Of a stretch of 33,374 nucleotides of DNA, positions 24,464 through 31,063 are shown in pieces. The translations under genes and the position numbers were made by a program. The stretch covers positions 1-33,374 of the forward strand of contig CACYCP010000013.1 in NCBI GenBank assembly GCA_902772985.1, written 5' to 3'. The stretch comes from an uncultured Bacteroidia bacterium. GTDB taxonomy: Bacteria > Bacteroidota > Bacteroidia > Bacteroidales > UBA932. The notes under the pieces were generated by a model, which was given only the letters and a program-made list of their open reading frames with translations, was not told where the DNA came from and did no database searches. The first letter of the stretch is position 1, and every line of letters begins with the position of its first letter.

Positions 24464-25729
24464 ATGAAAACCAAAGCAGTACGTCTTTACGGAAAGGACG
24501 ATTTAAGGCTGGAAGAGTTTGAACTTCCCTCAATCAAGGAAAACGAAATTCTGGCCAAGGTGGTGAGCGACAGCATTTGCATGTCGTCCTACAAGGCTAC
24601 CCATGGGGCCGATACCCACAAGAGGGTGCCGCGCAACGTGGCCGAAAAGCCGGTTATCATAGGCCATGAATTTGCCGGAGAGATAATCGAGGTGGGCGAC
24701 AAATGGAAGAAGGATTTCGCTCCCGGGGACAAGTTTTCCATCCAGCCGGCCATGAATTTCGAAGGCGGTCCCGTGGGCATATACAGCGCCCCGGGCTATT
24801 CCTATCAGTTCATCGGCGGGGATGCCACCTATGTGATTATTCCCGACGAGGTGATGGAACTTGGCTGCCTGCTGCCTTTCAAAGGGGAGGGTTTCTATCC
24901 GGCATCGCTCAGTGAACCGCTTTCCTGCGTGGTAGGTGCCATGCATGCCAATTACCATACCCGTCCCGGTTCGTACAAGCACGAAATGGAAATCAGGGAC
25001 GGCGGAAAGATGGCACTTCTTGCAAGCGTTGGCCCTATGGGACTGGCTGCCATTAACTATGTCCTTCACAGGGAGGACCGCAAGCCTTCGCTGCTTGTTG
25101 TTACCGACATTAACCAGGAACGCCTGGACCGTGCTGCAAGCCTTTACACCGTGGAATTTGCCGCATCCCGCGGAATAAAGCTTATTTATGTGAATACCGC
25201 TGTGGAGAATCCGGTAGAACTCCTGATAGAACTCTCCGGCGGCAGCGGCTACGACGACGTTTTCTGCTTCGCTCCGCTTCCCGCCGTTGTGGAGCAGGCC
25301 GATGACATCCTTGCCTTCGATGGCTGCCTGAACTTCTTTGCAGGCCCTTCCAAGGCCCCGTTCAAGGCTCCTTTCAATTTCTATAACGTACATTACAGTT
25401 CAACCCACGTGGTGGGAACTTCCGGCGGTAATACAGATGATATGAAGGAGGCCCTTCACTATATGGGCAAGGGAATGGATCCCGCAGGCCTGGTCACCCA
25501 TATCGGCGGTCTCAATGCCGTGATTGACACCACGATGAACCTCCCTTCCATCCCCGGCGGAAAGAAGCTCATCTATACGCACATCGATATGCCGCTCACC
25601 GCAATTGCGGATTTCGGCAAGCAGGGAACAGCTCTCTTTGACCAGTTGGACCGCATCTGCAAGGCCCACAACGGCCTTTGGAATGTGGAGGCGGAGAAAT
25701 ATTTGCTTAGCTACTATGAAAAAAATTGA
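24464..25729 (+). CDS. Zinc-binding dehydrogenase, sorbose-1-phosphate-reductase-like
   Basis: Medium-chain dehydrogenase of 421 residues. The start AVRLYGKDDLRLEEFELP, SDSICMSSYKATHG, the zinc-site GHEFAGEIIEVG, SIQPAMN, APGYSYQFIGGDATYVIIPDEVME and SYKHEMEIRDGGKMALLASVG (shown in parts) agree with my memory of the L-sorbose-1-phosphate reductase (SorE) branch, which reduces a ketose 1-phosphate to a hexitol phosphate. The nucleotide-binding glycine motif is ASVGPMGLAA. Overlap of 14 bases with the tandem aldolase gene suggests one pathway, possibly oxidation of a sugar or polyol phosphate before aldol cleavage. The actual substrate is unknown. Confidence 0.8.
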   Translation: MKTKAVRLYGKDDLRLEEFELPSIKENEILAKVVSDSICMSSYKATHGADTHKRVPRNVAEKPVIIGHEFAGEIIEVGDKWKKDFAPGDKFSIQPAMNFEGGPVGIYSAPGYSYQFIGGDATYVIIPDEVMELGCLLPFKGEGFYPASLSEPLSCVVGAMHANYHTRPGSYKHEMEIRDGGKMALLASVGPMGLAAINYVLHREDRKPSLLVVTDINQERLDRAASLYTVEFAASRGIKLIYVNTAVENPVELLIELSGGSGYDDVFCFAPLPAVVEQADDILAFDGCLNFFAGPSKAPFKAPFNFYNVHYSSTHVVGTSGGNTDDMKEALHYMGKGMDPAGLVTHIGGLNAVIDTTMNLPSIPGGKKLIYTHIDMPLTAIADFGKQGTALFDQLDRICKAHNGLWNVEAEKYLLSYYEKN

Positions 25730-27020
25730 TACTACTCTGATGCATCCGGCCGAGCAGATCGCCCTTATAATCGGCCGTATATACCGCAGGAAGATGACCA
25801 CCACCTCCGGCGGAAACCTTTCAATAATGGACGACAACGGAGATATGTGGATTACCCCTGCCGGCATCGACAAGGGCTCCCTTACCCCCGGGGACATAAT
25901 GTGTGTGAAGGCCGACGGGACCATTGTGGGAAAGCATCGTCCTTCCAGCGAGTACCCTTTCCACAGGGCTCTGTACAAGATGCGTCCCAGGCTTCGCAGC
26001 GTCATTCACGCCCATCCTCCGGGACTTGTCACCTTCTCCATAGTACACCAGGTGCCGGACACCAGCATCATTCCCCAGGCCCGCGGAGTGTGCGGTCCTG
26101 TAGGTTTTGCCCCCTATGCCCTTCCCGGCAGCGAACTGCTTGGAGAAAAGATAGCGGCTGAATTCCAGAAGAATCCCGAATACAAGGCTGTGATTATGGA
26201 AAATCACGGTGCAGTGCTGATGGGAGAGGATATTGCCGATGCCTACCAGAGGCTGGAAACCCTGGAACTTTGCGCCCGTACCATCCTGAATGCCAGGACT
26301 CTGGGTAAGCCCATCTACCTTAACGAGGAACAGATTCTCCGTCACGAGAACGCCATCCACGTGAATTTCAAGCATTTCATGAACGTGGAGCATCCTTCCG
26401 ACGAGAGGGCCATCCGCACCGAGATTTGCGATATTGTGCGCAGGGCTTGCGCCCAGGGGCTTATGTGCAGTTCTTACGGAACCGCTTCCGTGCGCTGGAG
26501 AGGGGACGATTTCCTGATTACCCCTTCCGACAAGCAGCGCTGGGAAATCGAACCTGAGGATATCGTGCAGGTCAAGAATTCCATGGTTGAGGCCGGCAAG
26601 AACGCAAGCCGTTCGGTTGCCCTCCATGCCGAGATTTACAAGCGCAATCCCAAGATCAACAGCATCATCCTTACCCAGACTCCCTACCTGATGGGTTATG
26701 CCACCACAGGAGTGAAGTTTGACGTGCGCACCATTCCTGAAAGCTGGATTTTCCTTCAGGACGTGCCACAGTATCCTTTCGGCAGCCAGTATCACGACAT
26801 CGAGAATATGGCCGAAGGCTTCAAGAAACTGCCTTGCGCCTTGCTTTCGAACGATTCCATCCTGGTCACGGGAGATAAGCTGATAAATACCTTCGACAAG
26901 CTGGAGGTAGCCGATTTCAGCGCCCGTTCCTTGATTATGGCTGCCTCGGTGGGCAAGCTTAATCCTATCACGGACGCTGAAATAGAGGAACTGCGCGTGG
27001 CATTCCACGTAGGGGAGTAG
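25716..27020 (+). CDS. Tandem class II aldolase, second domain degenerate
   Basis: 434 residues from ATG 25716 (MKKIDTTLMH); ATG 25740 (MHPAEQIAL) is an equally reasonable start, 10 bases past the dehydrogenase stop. Domain 1 (about 10-215) has a complete class II aldolase/adducin site: TTTSGGNLS phosphate loop, catalytic Glu in SSEYPFH, zinc His pair in HAHP, third His in NHG. Domain 2 (about 220-434) keeps the fold pattern, but the matching positions read SRSVALH, TQTP and SNDS, so the catalytic acid and zinc ligands are gone. It probably cleaves a sugar phosphate with domain 1, domain 2 serving structure or regulation. Functions with the dehydrogenase upstream; converges on pyrB with only 5 bases between. 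Confidence 0.85.
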   Translation: MKKIDTTLMHPAEQIALIIGRIYRRKMTTTSGGNLSIMDDNGDMWITPAGIDKGSLTPGDIMCVKADGTIVGKHRPSSEYPFHRALYKMRPRLRSVIHAHPPGLVTFSIVHQVPDTSIIPQARGVCGPVGFAPYALPGSELLGEKIAAEFQKNPEYKAVIMENHGAVLMGEDIADAYQRLETLELCARTILNARTLGKPIYLNEEQILRHENAIHVNFKHFMNVEHPSDERAIRTEICDIVRRACAQGLMCSSYGTASVRWRGDDFLITPSDKQRWEIEPEDIVQVKNSMVEAGKNASRSVALHAEIYKRNPKINSIILTQTPYLMGYATTGVKFDVRTIPESWIFLQDVPQYPFGSQYHDIENMAEGFKKLPCALLSNDSILVTGDKLINTFDKLEVADFSARSLIMAASVGKLNPITDAEIEELRVAFHVGE

Positions 27021-27025
27021 CCCTT

Positions 27026-28105
27026 CTATTTAATCTTTGAGTCGCAGTACCAGCAGCGCAGGGTTCCGTTGTCGGTCCTGCGGAACTTGTGCTGTGCATT
27101 TTCGTTATTGCAAATGCATTTTCCGTTGCTGCAGCGAAGGGTGGGATCCGTTTCCGGCGCATCGGTTTCCGGCATTGCGTGTAAAGGATCGTCCTTCCAT
27201 TCCAGGAGTTTGGTAATGAGGGCCATACGCACGAATTTGCCGTTTTCCACCTGACGGAAATATGCGGCGCGCGGGTCGTCGTCCACCTCGGTGAGAATCT
27301 CGTTCACACGCGGCAGGGGATGCAGGATGGCCATTTTCTCCTTGGCGCCGGAAAGCTTCTGGCAGTCCAGGACGAAACTGTCTTTCACCCTGTCGAATTC
27401 TTCCAGGTCCAGGAAGCGCTCCTGTTGCACGCGTGTCATATACAGCACGTCCAGCTGAGGCATCACCTCTTCCATTGTGCTCACCTCGCAGTATTTGACG
27501 CCCAGACGGTCGCAAACGTCGTGTTTGATGTAATCCGGAAGTTTCAGCTCGTCCGGGGCGATGAGGATAACCTTCACATCTTTGTATCTGGACAGGGCCT
27601 TGATGAGCGAATGCACGGTGCGGCCGAATTTCAGGTCACCGCAAAAGCCGATGGTAATTCCGTCTATATGCCCCAGTTCCCTCTGGATAGTGAGAAGGTC
27701 GGTAAGGGTTTGGGTAGGGTGGCTGTGGGAACCGTCTCCGGCGTTGATGATAGGCACTTTCGATACCTCTGAGGCATAGAGCTGGGCACCTTCTATGTGG
27801 TGGCGCATTGCAATCACATCGGCGAAGCAGCCAACCACGCGAACGGTGTCCTGCACGGTTTCACCCTTGCTCACGGAGCTGCTTTTCGCATCCGAAAAGC
27901 CAAGGACATTGCCTCCCAGCTCCATCATTGCCGACGTGAAACTGAGCCTTGTCCGGGTGCTGGGCTCATAAAAGAGGGTTGCCAGTTTCCTGTGTGAAAG
28001 CAGGTCCTGGTATTTCTCCCTGTTGGAAATAATGTCCTGGGCCAGGCCGATTATCTGGTCCAGTTCCTCTTTGCTGAGGTCCATCGGGTCGATGAGGTGT
28101 TTCAT
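27026..28105 (-). CDS. pyrB: Aspartate carbamoyltransferase with C-terminal PyrI-like zinc tail
   Basis: Forms carbamoyl aspartate, the committed step of pyrimidine synthesis. The catalytic chain (residues 1 to about 305) has FYEPSTRTRLSFTSAM, SSSVSKGETVQDT, GDGSHSHPTQTLTDLLT and HPLPRVNEI. A tail of about 50 residues follows, with Cys325-X4-Cys330 and Cys351-X2-Cys354 (also Cys332). This is the four-cysteine zinc pattern of the PyrI regulatory chain, without the PyrI allosteric nucleotide-binding domain. Catalytic chains are usually about 305-310 residues, so 359 is long. Last gene of the pyr operon, 10 bases after pyrE; no separate pyrI is present in this window. Confidence 0.93.
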   Translation of the reverse strand: MKHLIDPMDLSKEELDQIIGLAQDIISNREKYQDLLSHRKLATLFYEPSTRTRLSFTSAMMELGGNVLGFSDAKSSSVSKGETVQDTVRVVGCFADVIAMRHHIEGAQLYASEVSKVPIINAGDGSHSHPTQTLTDLLTIQRELGHIDGITIGFCGDLKFGRTVHSLIKALSRYKDVKVILIAPDELKLPDYIKHDVCDRLGVKYCEVSTMEEVMPQLDVLYMTRVQQERFLDLEEFDRVKDSFVLDCQKLSGAKEKMAILHPLPRVNEILTEVDDDPRAAYFRQVENGKFVRMALITKLLEWKDDPLHAMPETDAPETDPTLRCSNGKCICNNENAQHKFRRTDNGTLRCWYCDSKIK

Positions 28106-28115
28106 ATATTAATTT

Positions 28116-28724
28116 TTATAAATTGTCACGAAAAGCAAGGATCCTATCTTTCCATTCCGGGGCGATGCGGCCTTCTTCAACGGCAACGTCCACAAGGGGG
28201 TCCAGGCAGCACAGGGAGTGGTTTTCCGTTCCTGCCGCTGCGATACGTTCCAGGCCTTTTTTCATTCCGTATGTAAAGATACTCACAATTCCCAAAACTT
28301 CGCCTCCGGCCTCCCTCAAAGCATCGACCACGTCGATGGCGCTGCCTCCGGTAGAGATAAGGTCTTCAATTACAACCACTTTTGTTCCTTCCGGCATCTT
28401 TCCCTCAATGCGGTTGTTGCGTCCGTGGCTCTTGGCTTCGGAACGCACATAACCCATCGGAAGGCCCAGGATGGTGGCTGAAATGGCGGCGTGGGCAATT
28501 CCGGCAGTGGAGGTTCCCATGAGCATTTCGCACTGGGGATAATGCTCCTTGACCATTTTTGCCAGCCCCTCTTCCACCAAGGTACGGACTTCGGGGGCCG
28601 AAAGGATGAGGCGGTTGTCACAGTAAATGGGGCTTTTGATGCCGCTGGCCCAGGTGAAGGGCTGCTCGGGGCGCAGGAATACTGCACCTATTGAAAGTAA
28701 TGCGTGAGCTATTTCCTTTTCCAT
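28116..28724 (-). CDS. pyrE: Orotate phosphoribosyltransferase
   Basis: Converts orotate and PRPP to orotidine 5'-phosphate. I start it at ATG 28724 (MEKEIAHALLSIGAV, 202 residues), one base after the pyrF stop; a longer frame to 28763 overlaps pyrF and looks non-coding. Family motifs: FTWASGIKSPIYCDNR, MGTSTAGIAHAA, the flexible loop YVRSEAKSHGRNNRIEG and the PRPP site VVVIEDLISTGGSAIDVV. Fifth gene of the carB-pyrB operon. Confidence 0.95.
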   Translation of the reverse strand: MEKEIAHALLSIGAVFLRPEQPFTWASGIKSPIYCDNRLILSAPEVRTLVEEGLAKMVKEHYPQCEMLMGTSTAGIAHAAISATILGLPMGYVRSEAKSHGRNNRIEGKMPEGTKVVVIEDLISTGGSAIDVVDALREAGGEVLGIVSIFTYGMKKGLERIAAAGTENHSLCCLDPLVDVAVEEGRIAPEWKDRILAFRDNL

Positions 28725-28725
28725 A

Positions 28726-29424
28726 TCAGACAAATTCTTCAATACAACGTTTATATGCGGCAAGCGGATCCGGGGCCGCCGTCACGGGGCGTCCCACCAC
28801 TATGAAATCCGAGCCGATTTCCCTTGCCCTTGCGGGCGTAGTGATGCGCACCTGGTCATCGGCCGAACTGTCGGAAAAGCGTATTCCGGGAGTCACCGTC
28901 AGGAATTCTTTTCCGCAGGCTTCTTTCACTATTCCGGCTTCGAGAGGGGAGCATACGACGCCGTCCAGTCCGGCTTCGCGAGCATTCCGTGCATAGCGGA
29001 CTATTGTTTCGCCGATTCCGGCGCCAATAAGCAGTTCGTCCTGCATAACGGCTTCGGAAGTAGATGTGAGCTGGGTTACGGCGATAAGGAGGGGACGGCT
29101 TCCATCGGGCCTGATGAGCCCTTCCAGGGCGGCCTGCATCATTGCCTTGGTGCCGGCTGCGTGAACGTTCACCATATCCACATCCAGGGCCGACAGGACG
29201 GTCATCGCCTTTCGTACCGTATTTGGAATGTCGTGCAGTTTAAGGTCCAGGAAGATGCGGTGTCCACGTGCCTTTATTTCACGGACAATCTCCGGCCCGC
29301 AGGCATAAAAGAGCTCCATCCCAATCTTGACGAAGGGCTTTTCCCCGGAAGGAAACAGGTCCAGGAAGGCCAGGGTGGCTTCTTTGCCGGGAAAATCGCA
29401 GGCTATTATTACATCTCGCTTCAT
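28726..29424 (-). CDS. pyrF: Orotidine 5'-phosphate decarboxylase (type 1)
   Basis: Last step to UMP. The start [17 protein letters not shown] and the catalytic loop [13 protein letters not shown] (Asp-Lys-X-X-Asp type network) identify it, with VTPGIRF and [13 protein letters not shown] in the phosphate-binding end. At 232 residues it is the short type 1 enzyme; from memory, many Bacteroides have a longer type 2 form of about 270 residues. Its ATG overlaps the pyrD TGA by 4 bases. Confidence 0.95.
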   Translation of the reverse strand: MKRDVIIACDFPGKEATLAFLDLFPSGEKPFVKIGMELFYACGPEIVREIKARGHRIFLDLKLHDIPNTVRKAMTVLSALDVDMVNVHAAGTKAMMQAALEGLIRPDGSRPLLIAVTQLTSTSEAVMQDELLIGAGIGETIVRYARNAREAGLDGVVCSPLEAGIVKEACGKEFLTVTPGIRFSDSSADDQVRITTPARAREIGSDFIVVGRPVTAAPDPLAAYKRCIEEFV

Positions 29425-30332
29425 ACGCTTCCAATTATTTCTTTAAGGCTTTGTATTCCAAGCCTGTCCATTACTTCAGGCAGTTCGTTTATTATTTCCG
29501 GGCAGGCGAAGGGATTGCGGATATTCTGGGCTCCCACTTGTACGGCCGTTGCCCCTGCCATCATCATTTCTATCACGTCTTCGGCCCTGGAAACGCCTCC
29601 GCATCCCATAATTGGAATCTTGCAGGCGTGGGCGACCTGATAGACCATACGGAGGGCGATGGGGAAGATGGCCTTTCCGGAGAAGCCGCCCATAGTGTTT
29701 GCAAGGACAGGCTTCCGGCGGGCGATGTCAATCCGCATTCCAAGGAAGGTATTCACCAGCGTAAGGCCGTCGGCGCCGGCGTCTTCCACGGCCCTGGCAA
29801 TTTCCACTATGTCGGTGACATTGGGGCTAAGCTTAATGAAAAGCGGCTTCCGGCTGGCTTCGCGGGCTGCTTTCGTGACTTCTGCCGCTGCTTTTGGATC
29901 GGTGCCGAAGGCCATTCCACCGTGCCGCACGTTGGGGCAGGAGATGTTCACTTCCAGTATGTCTATGCCTTCGCAGGCATCGGCCTTGGCGCAGCAATCC
30001 TCGTATTCTTCAATGGAAAAGCCGCTTATGTTGGCTATGACGGCCTGATTGAAAATCTTGCGGAGCGCAGGGATTTTCTCATTTACAAGAGCGTCGATTC
30101 CTGGATTCTGGAGGCCCACGGAATTGAGCATTCCGCCGTCACAATCGGCTATCCTGGGAAGAGAATTCCCATAGCGGGCTTCCCTGGTGCTGCCTTTCAG
30201 GGAAATGCCTCCAAGGCAGTTCAGGTCGAAACTTTCCTCCAGCTCCAGGCCGAAGCCGAAGGTGCCGCTTGCAGGAATTACAGGGTTCTGCAGGCGTATT
30301 CCGCACAGTTCTACGCTAAGATCCTTTACCAT
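29421..30332 (-). CDS. pyrD: Dihydroorotate dehydrogenase B, catalytic subunit
   Basis: FMN subunit of the NAD-linked class 1B enzyme, working with PyrK. Start at ATG 30332 ([17 protein letters not shown], 303 residues), supported by an AGGAGG seven bases upstream; the frame is open 50 codons further, but inside pyrK. Motifs: [32 protein letters not shown] with the class 1B active-site cysteine, [18 protein letters not shown] and [11 protein letters not shown]. The start overlaps the pyrK stop by 7 bases and the end overlaps pyrF by 4. Confidence 0.95.
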   Translation of the reverse strand: MVKDLSVELCGIRLQNPVIPASGTFGFGLELEESFDLNCLGGISLKGSTREARYGNSLPRIADCDGGMLNSVGLQNPGIDALVNEKIPALRKIFNQAVIANISGFSIEEYEDCCAKADACEGIDILEVNISCPNVRHGGMAFGTDPKAAAEVTKAAREASRKPLFIKLSPNVTDIVEIARAVEDAGADGLTLVNTFLGMRIDIARRKPVLANTMGGFSGKAIFPIALRMVYQVAHACKIPIMGCGGVSRAEDVIEMMMAGATAVQVGAQNIRNPFACPEIINELPEVMDRLGIQSLKEIIGSV

Positions 30333-31063
30333 AATATGTCCTCCTTTTTGAAAACCGGACCGTCGGTGCACACGCGGCGCACTCCCTTTGCCGTTTGAAT
30401 GCTGCAACCGTAACAGAATCCGGCACCGCAGCCCATCCTTTCTTCCAGGCTGGCTTCTCCAGGACCTTCCAGAAAGTCGCAAACCGCTTTCATCATAATC
30501 ATTGGCCCGCAGGTATAGAAGTAGTCGTACTGCGGAAGGGAGGCCTTCAAGGCATCGGTCACAAAGCCTTTAATGCCCAGCGAACCGTCCAGGCTGGTGA
30601 ATGTCAGCGAGTCGCAAAGTGCGCGGAATTCTTCCTCAAGCACCACTTCCGAGGCCTTGTTGAATCCAAGTACTGCGTGGATGCGTTTCCCCTCTGCTTT
30701 TAGTTCCTTTGCCAGAAAATGCAGGGGAGCCGCTCCAAGTCCGCCTCCCACCAGAAGGGCTGATTCCTTGCACTCATCAGCGGAAAAACCCCTTCCAAGC
30801 TTTGCCAAGACATCGATTTTTTCCCCAACGCACATCTTGGAAAGAACTTTGGTGCCTTCCCCGACTACTTTATAGAAAATGGTCAGCTTGCCGTCTCCGG
30901 CATCGCAGATGGAGAAAGGCCGGCGAAGATAGAAGTCCGGAATGGACAGGTGGACGAATTCTCCGGAGATTTCCCTGCCAGTTTCGCCCGCCTGTAATTC
31001 CAGACGGAAGGTATCGTCTGCAACAAGGCTGTTCCCGCTTATGGTATAAAGGGATTTTATCAT
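30326..31063 (-). CDS. pyrK: Dihydroorotate dehydrogenase B, electron transfer subunit
   Basis: FAD and [2Fe-2S] protein that passes electrons from PyrD to NAD. The FAD-binding LRRPFSI occurs near residue 47, GGGLGAAPLHFLAKEL is the nucleotide-binding stretch, YDYFYTCGPM follows, and the iron-sulfur cysteines are 212, 217, 220 and 232 (CGAGFCYGCS and RRVCTDGPVF). 245 residues. The ATG overlaps the carB TGA (ATGA). Presence of PyrK confirms that PyrD is the 1B type, consistent with an anaerobe. Confidence 0.95.
   Translation of the reverse strand: MIKSLYTISGNSLVADDTFRLELQAGETGREISGEFVHLSIPDFYLRRPFSICDAGDGKLTIFYKVVGEGTKVLSKMCVGEKIDVLAKLGRGFSADECKESALLVGGGLGAAPLHFLAKELKAEGKRIHAVLGFNKASEVVLEEEFRALCDSLTFTSLDGSLGIKGFVTDALKASLPQYDYFYTCGPMIMMKAVCDFLEGPGEASLEERMGCGAGFCYGCSIQTAKGVRRVCTDGPVFKKEDILW
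30340..30345 (-). promoter_or_regulatory. Strong Shine-Dalgarno site of pyrD
   Basis: AGGAGG, within an A-rich run, lies 7 bases before ATG 30332 and inside the last pyrK codons (KKEDI). It decides the pyrD start. None of the other starts I looked at in this window shows so strong a site. Confidence 0.8.

Noticed and set aside
30333..30482. Longer N-terminus for PyrD
   Set aside because: Lies in pyrK; the strong ribosome site and family start point to 30332.
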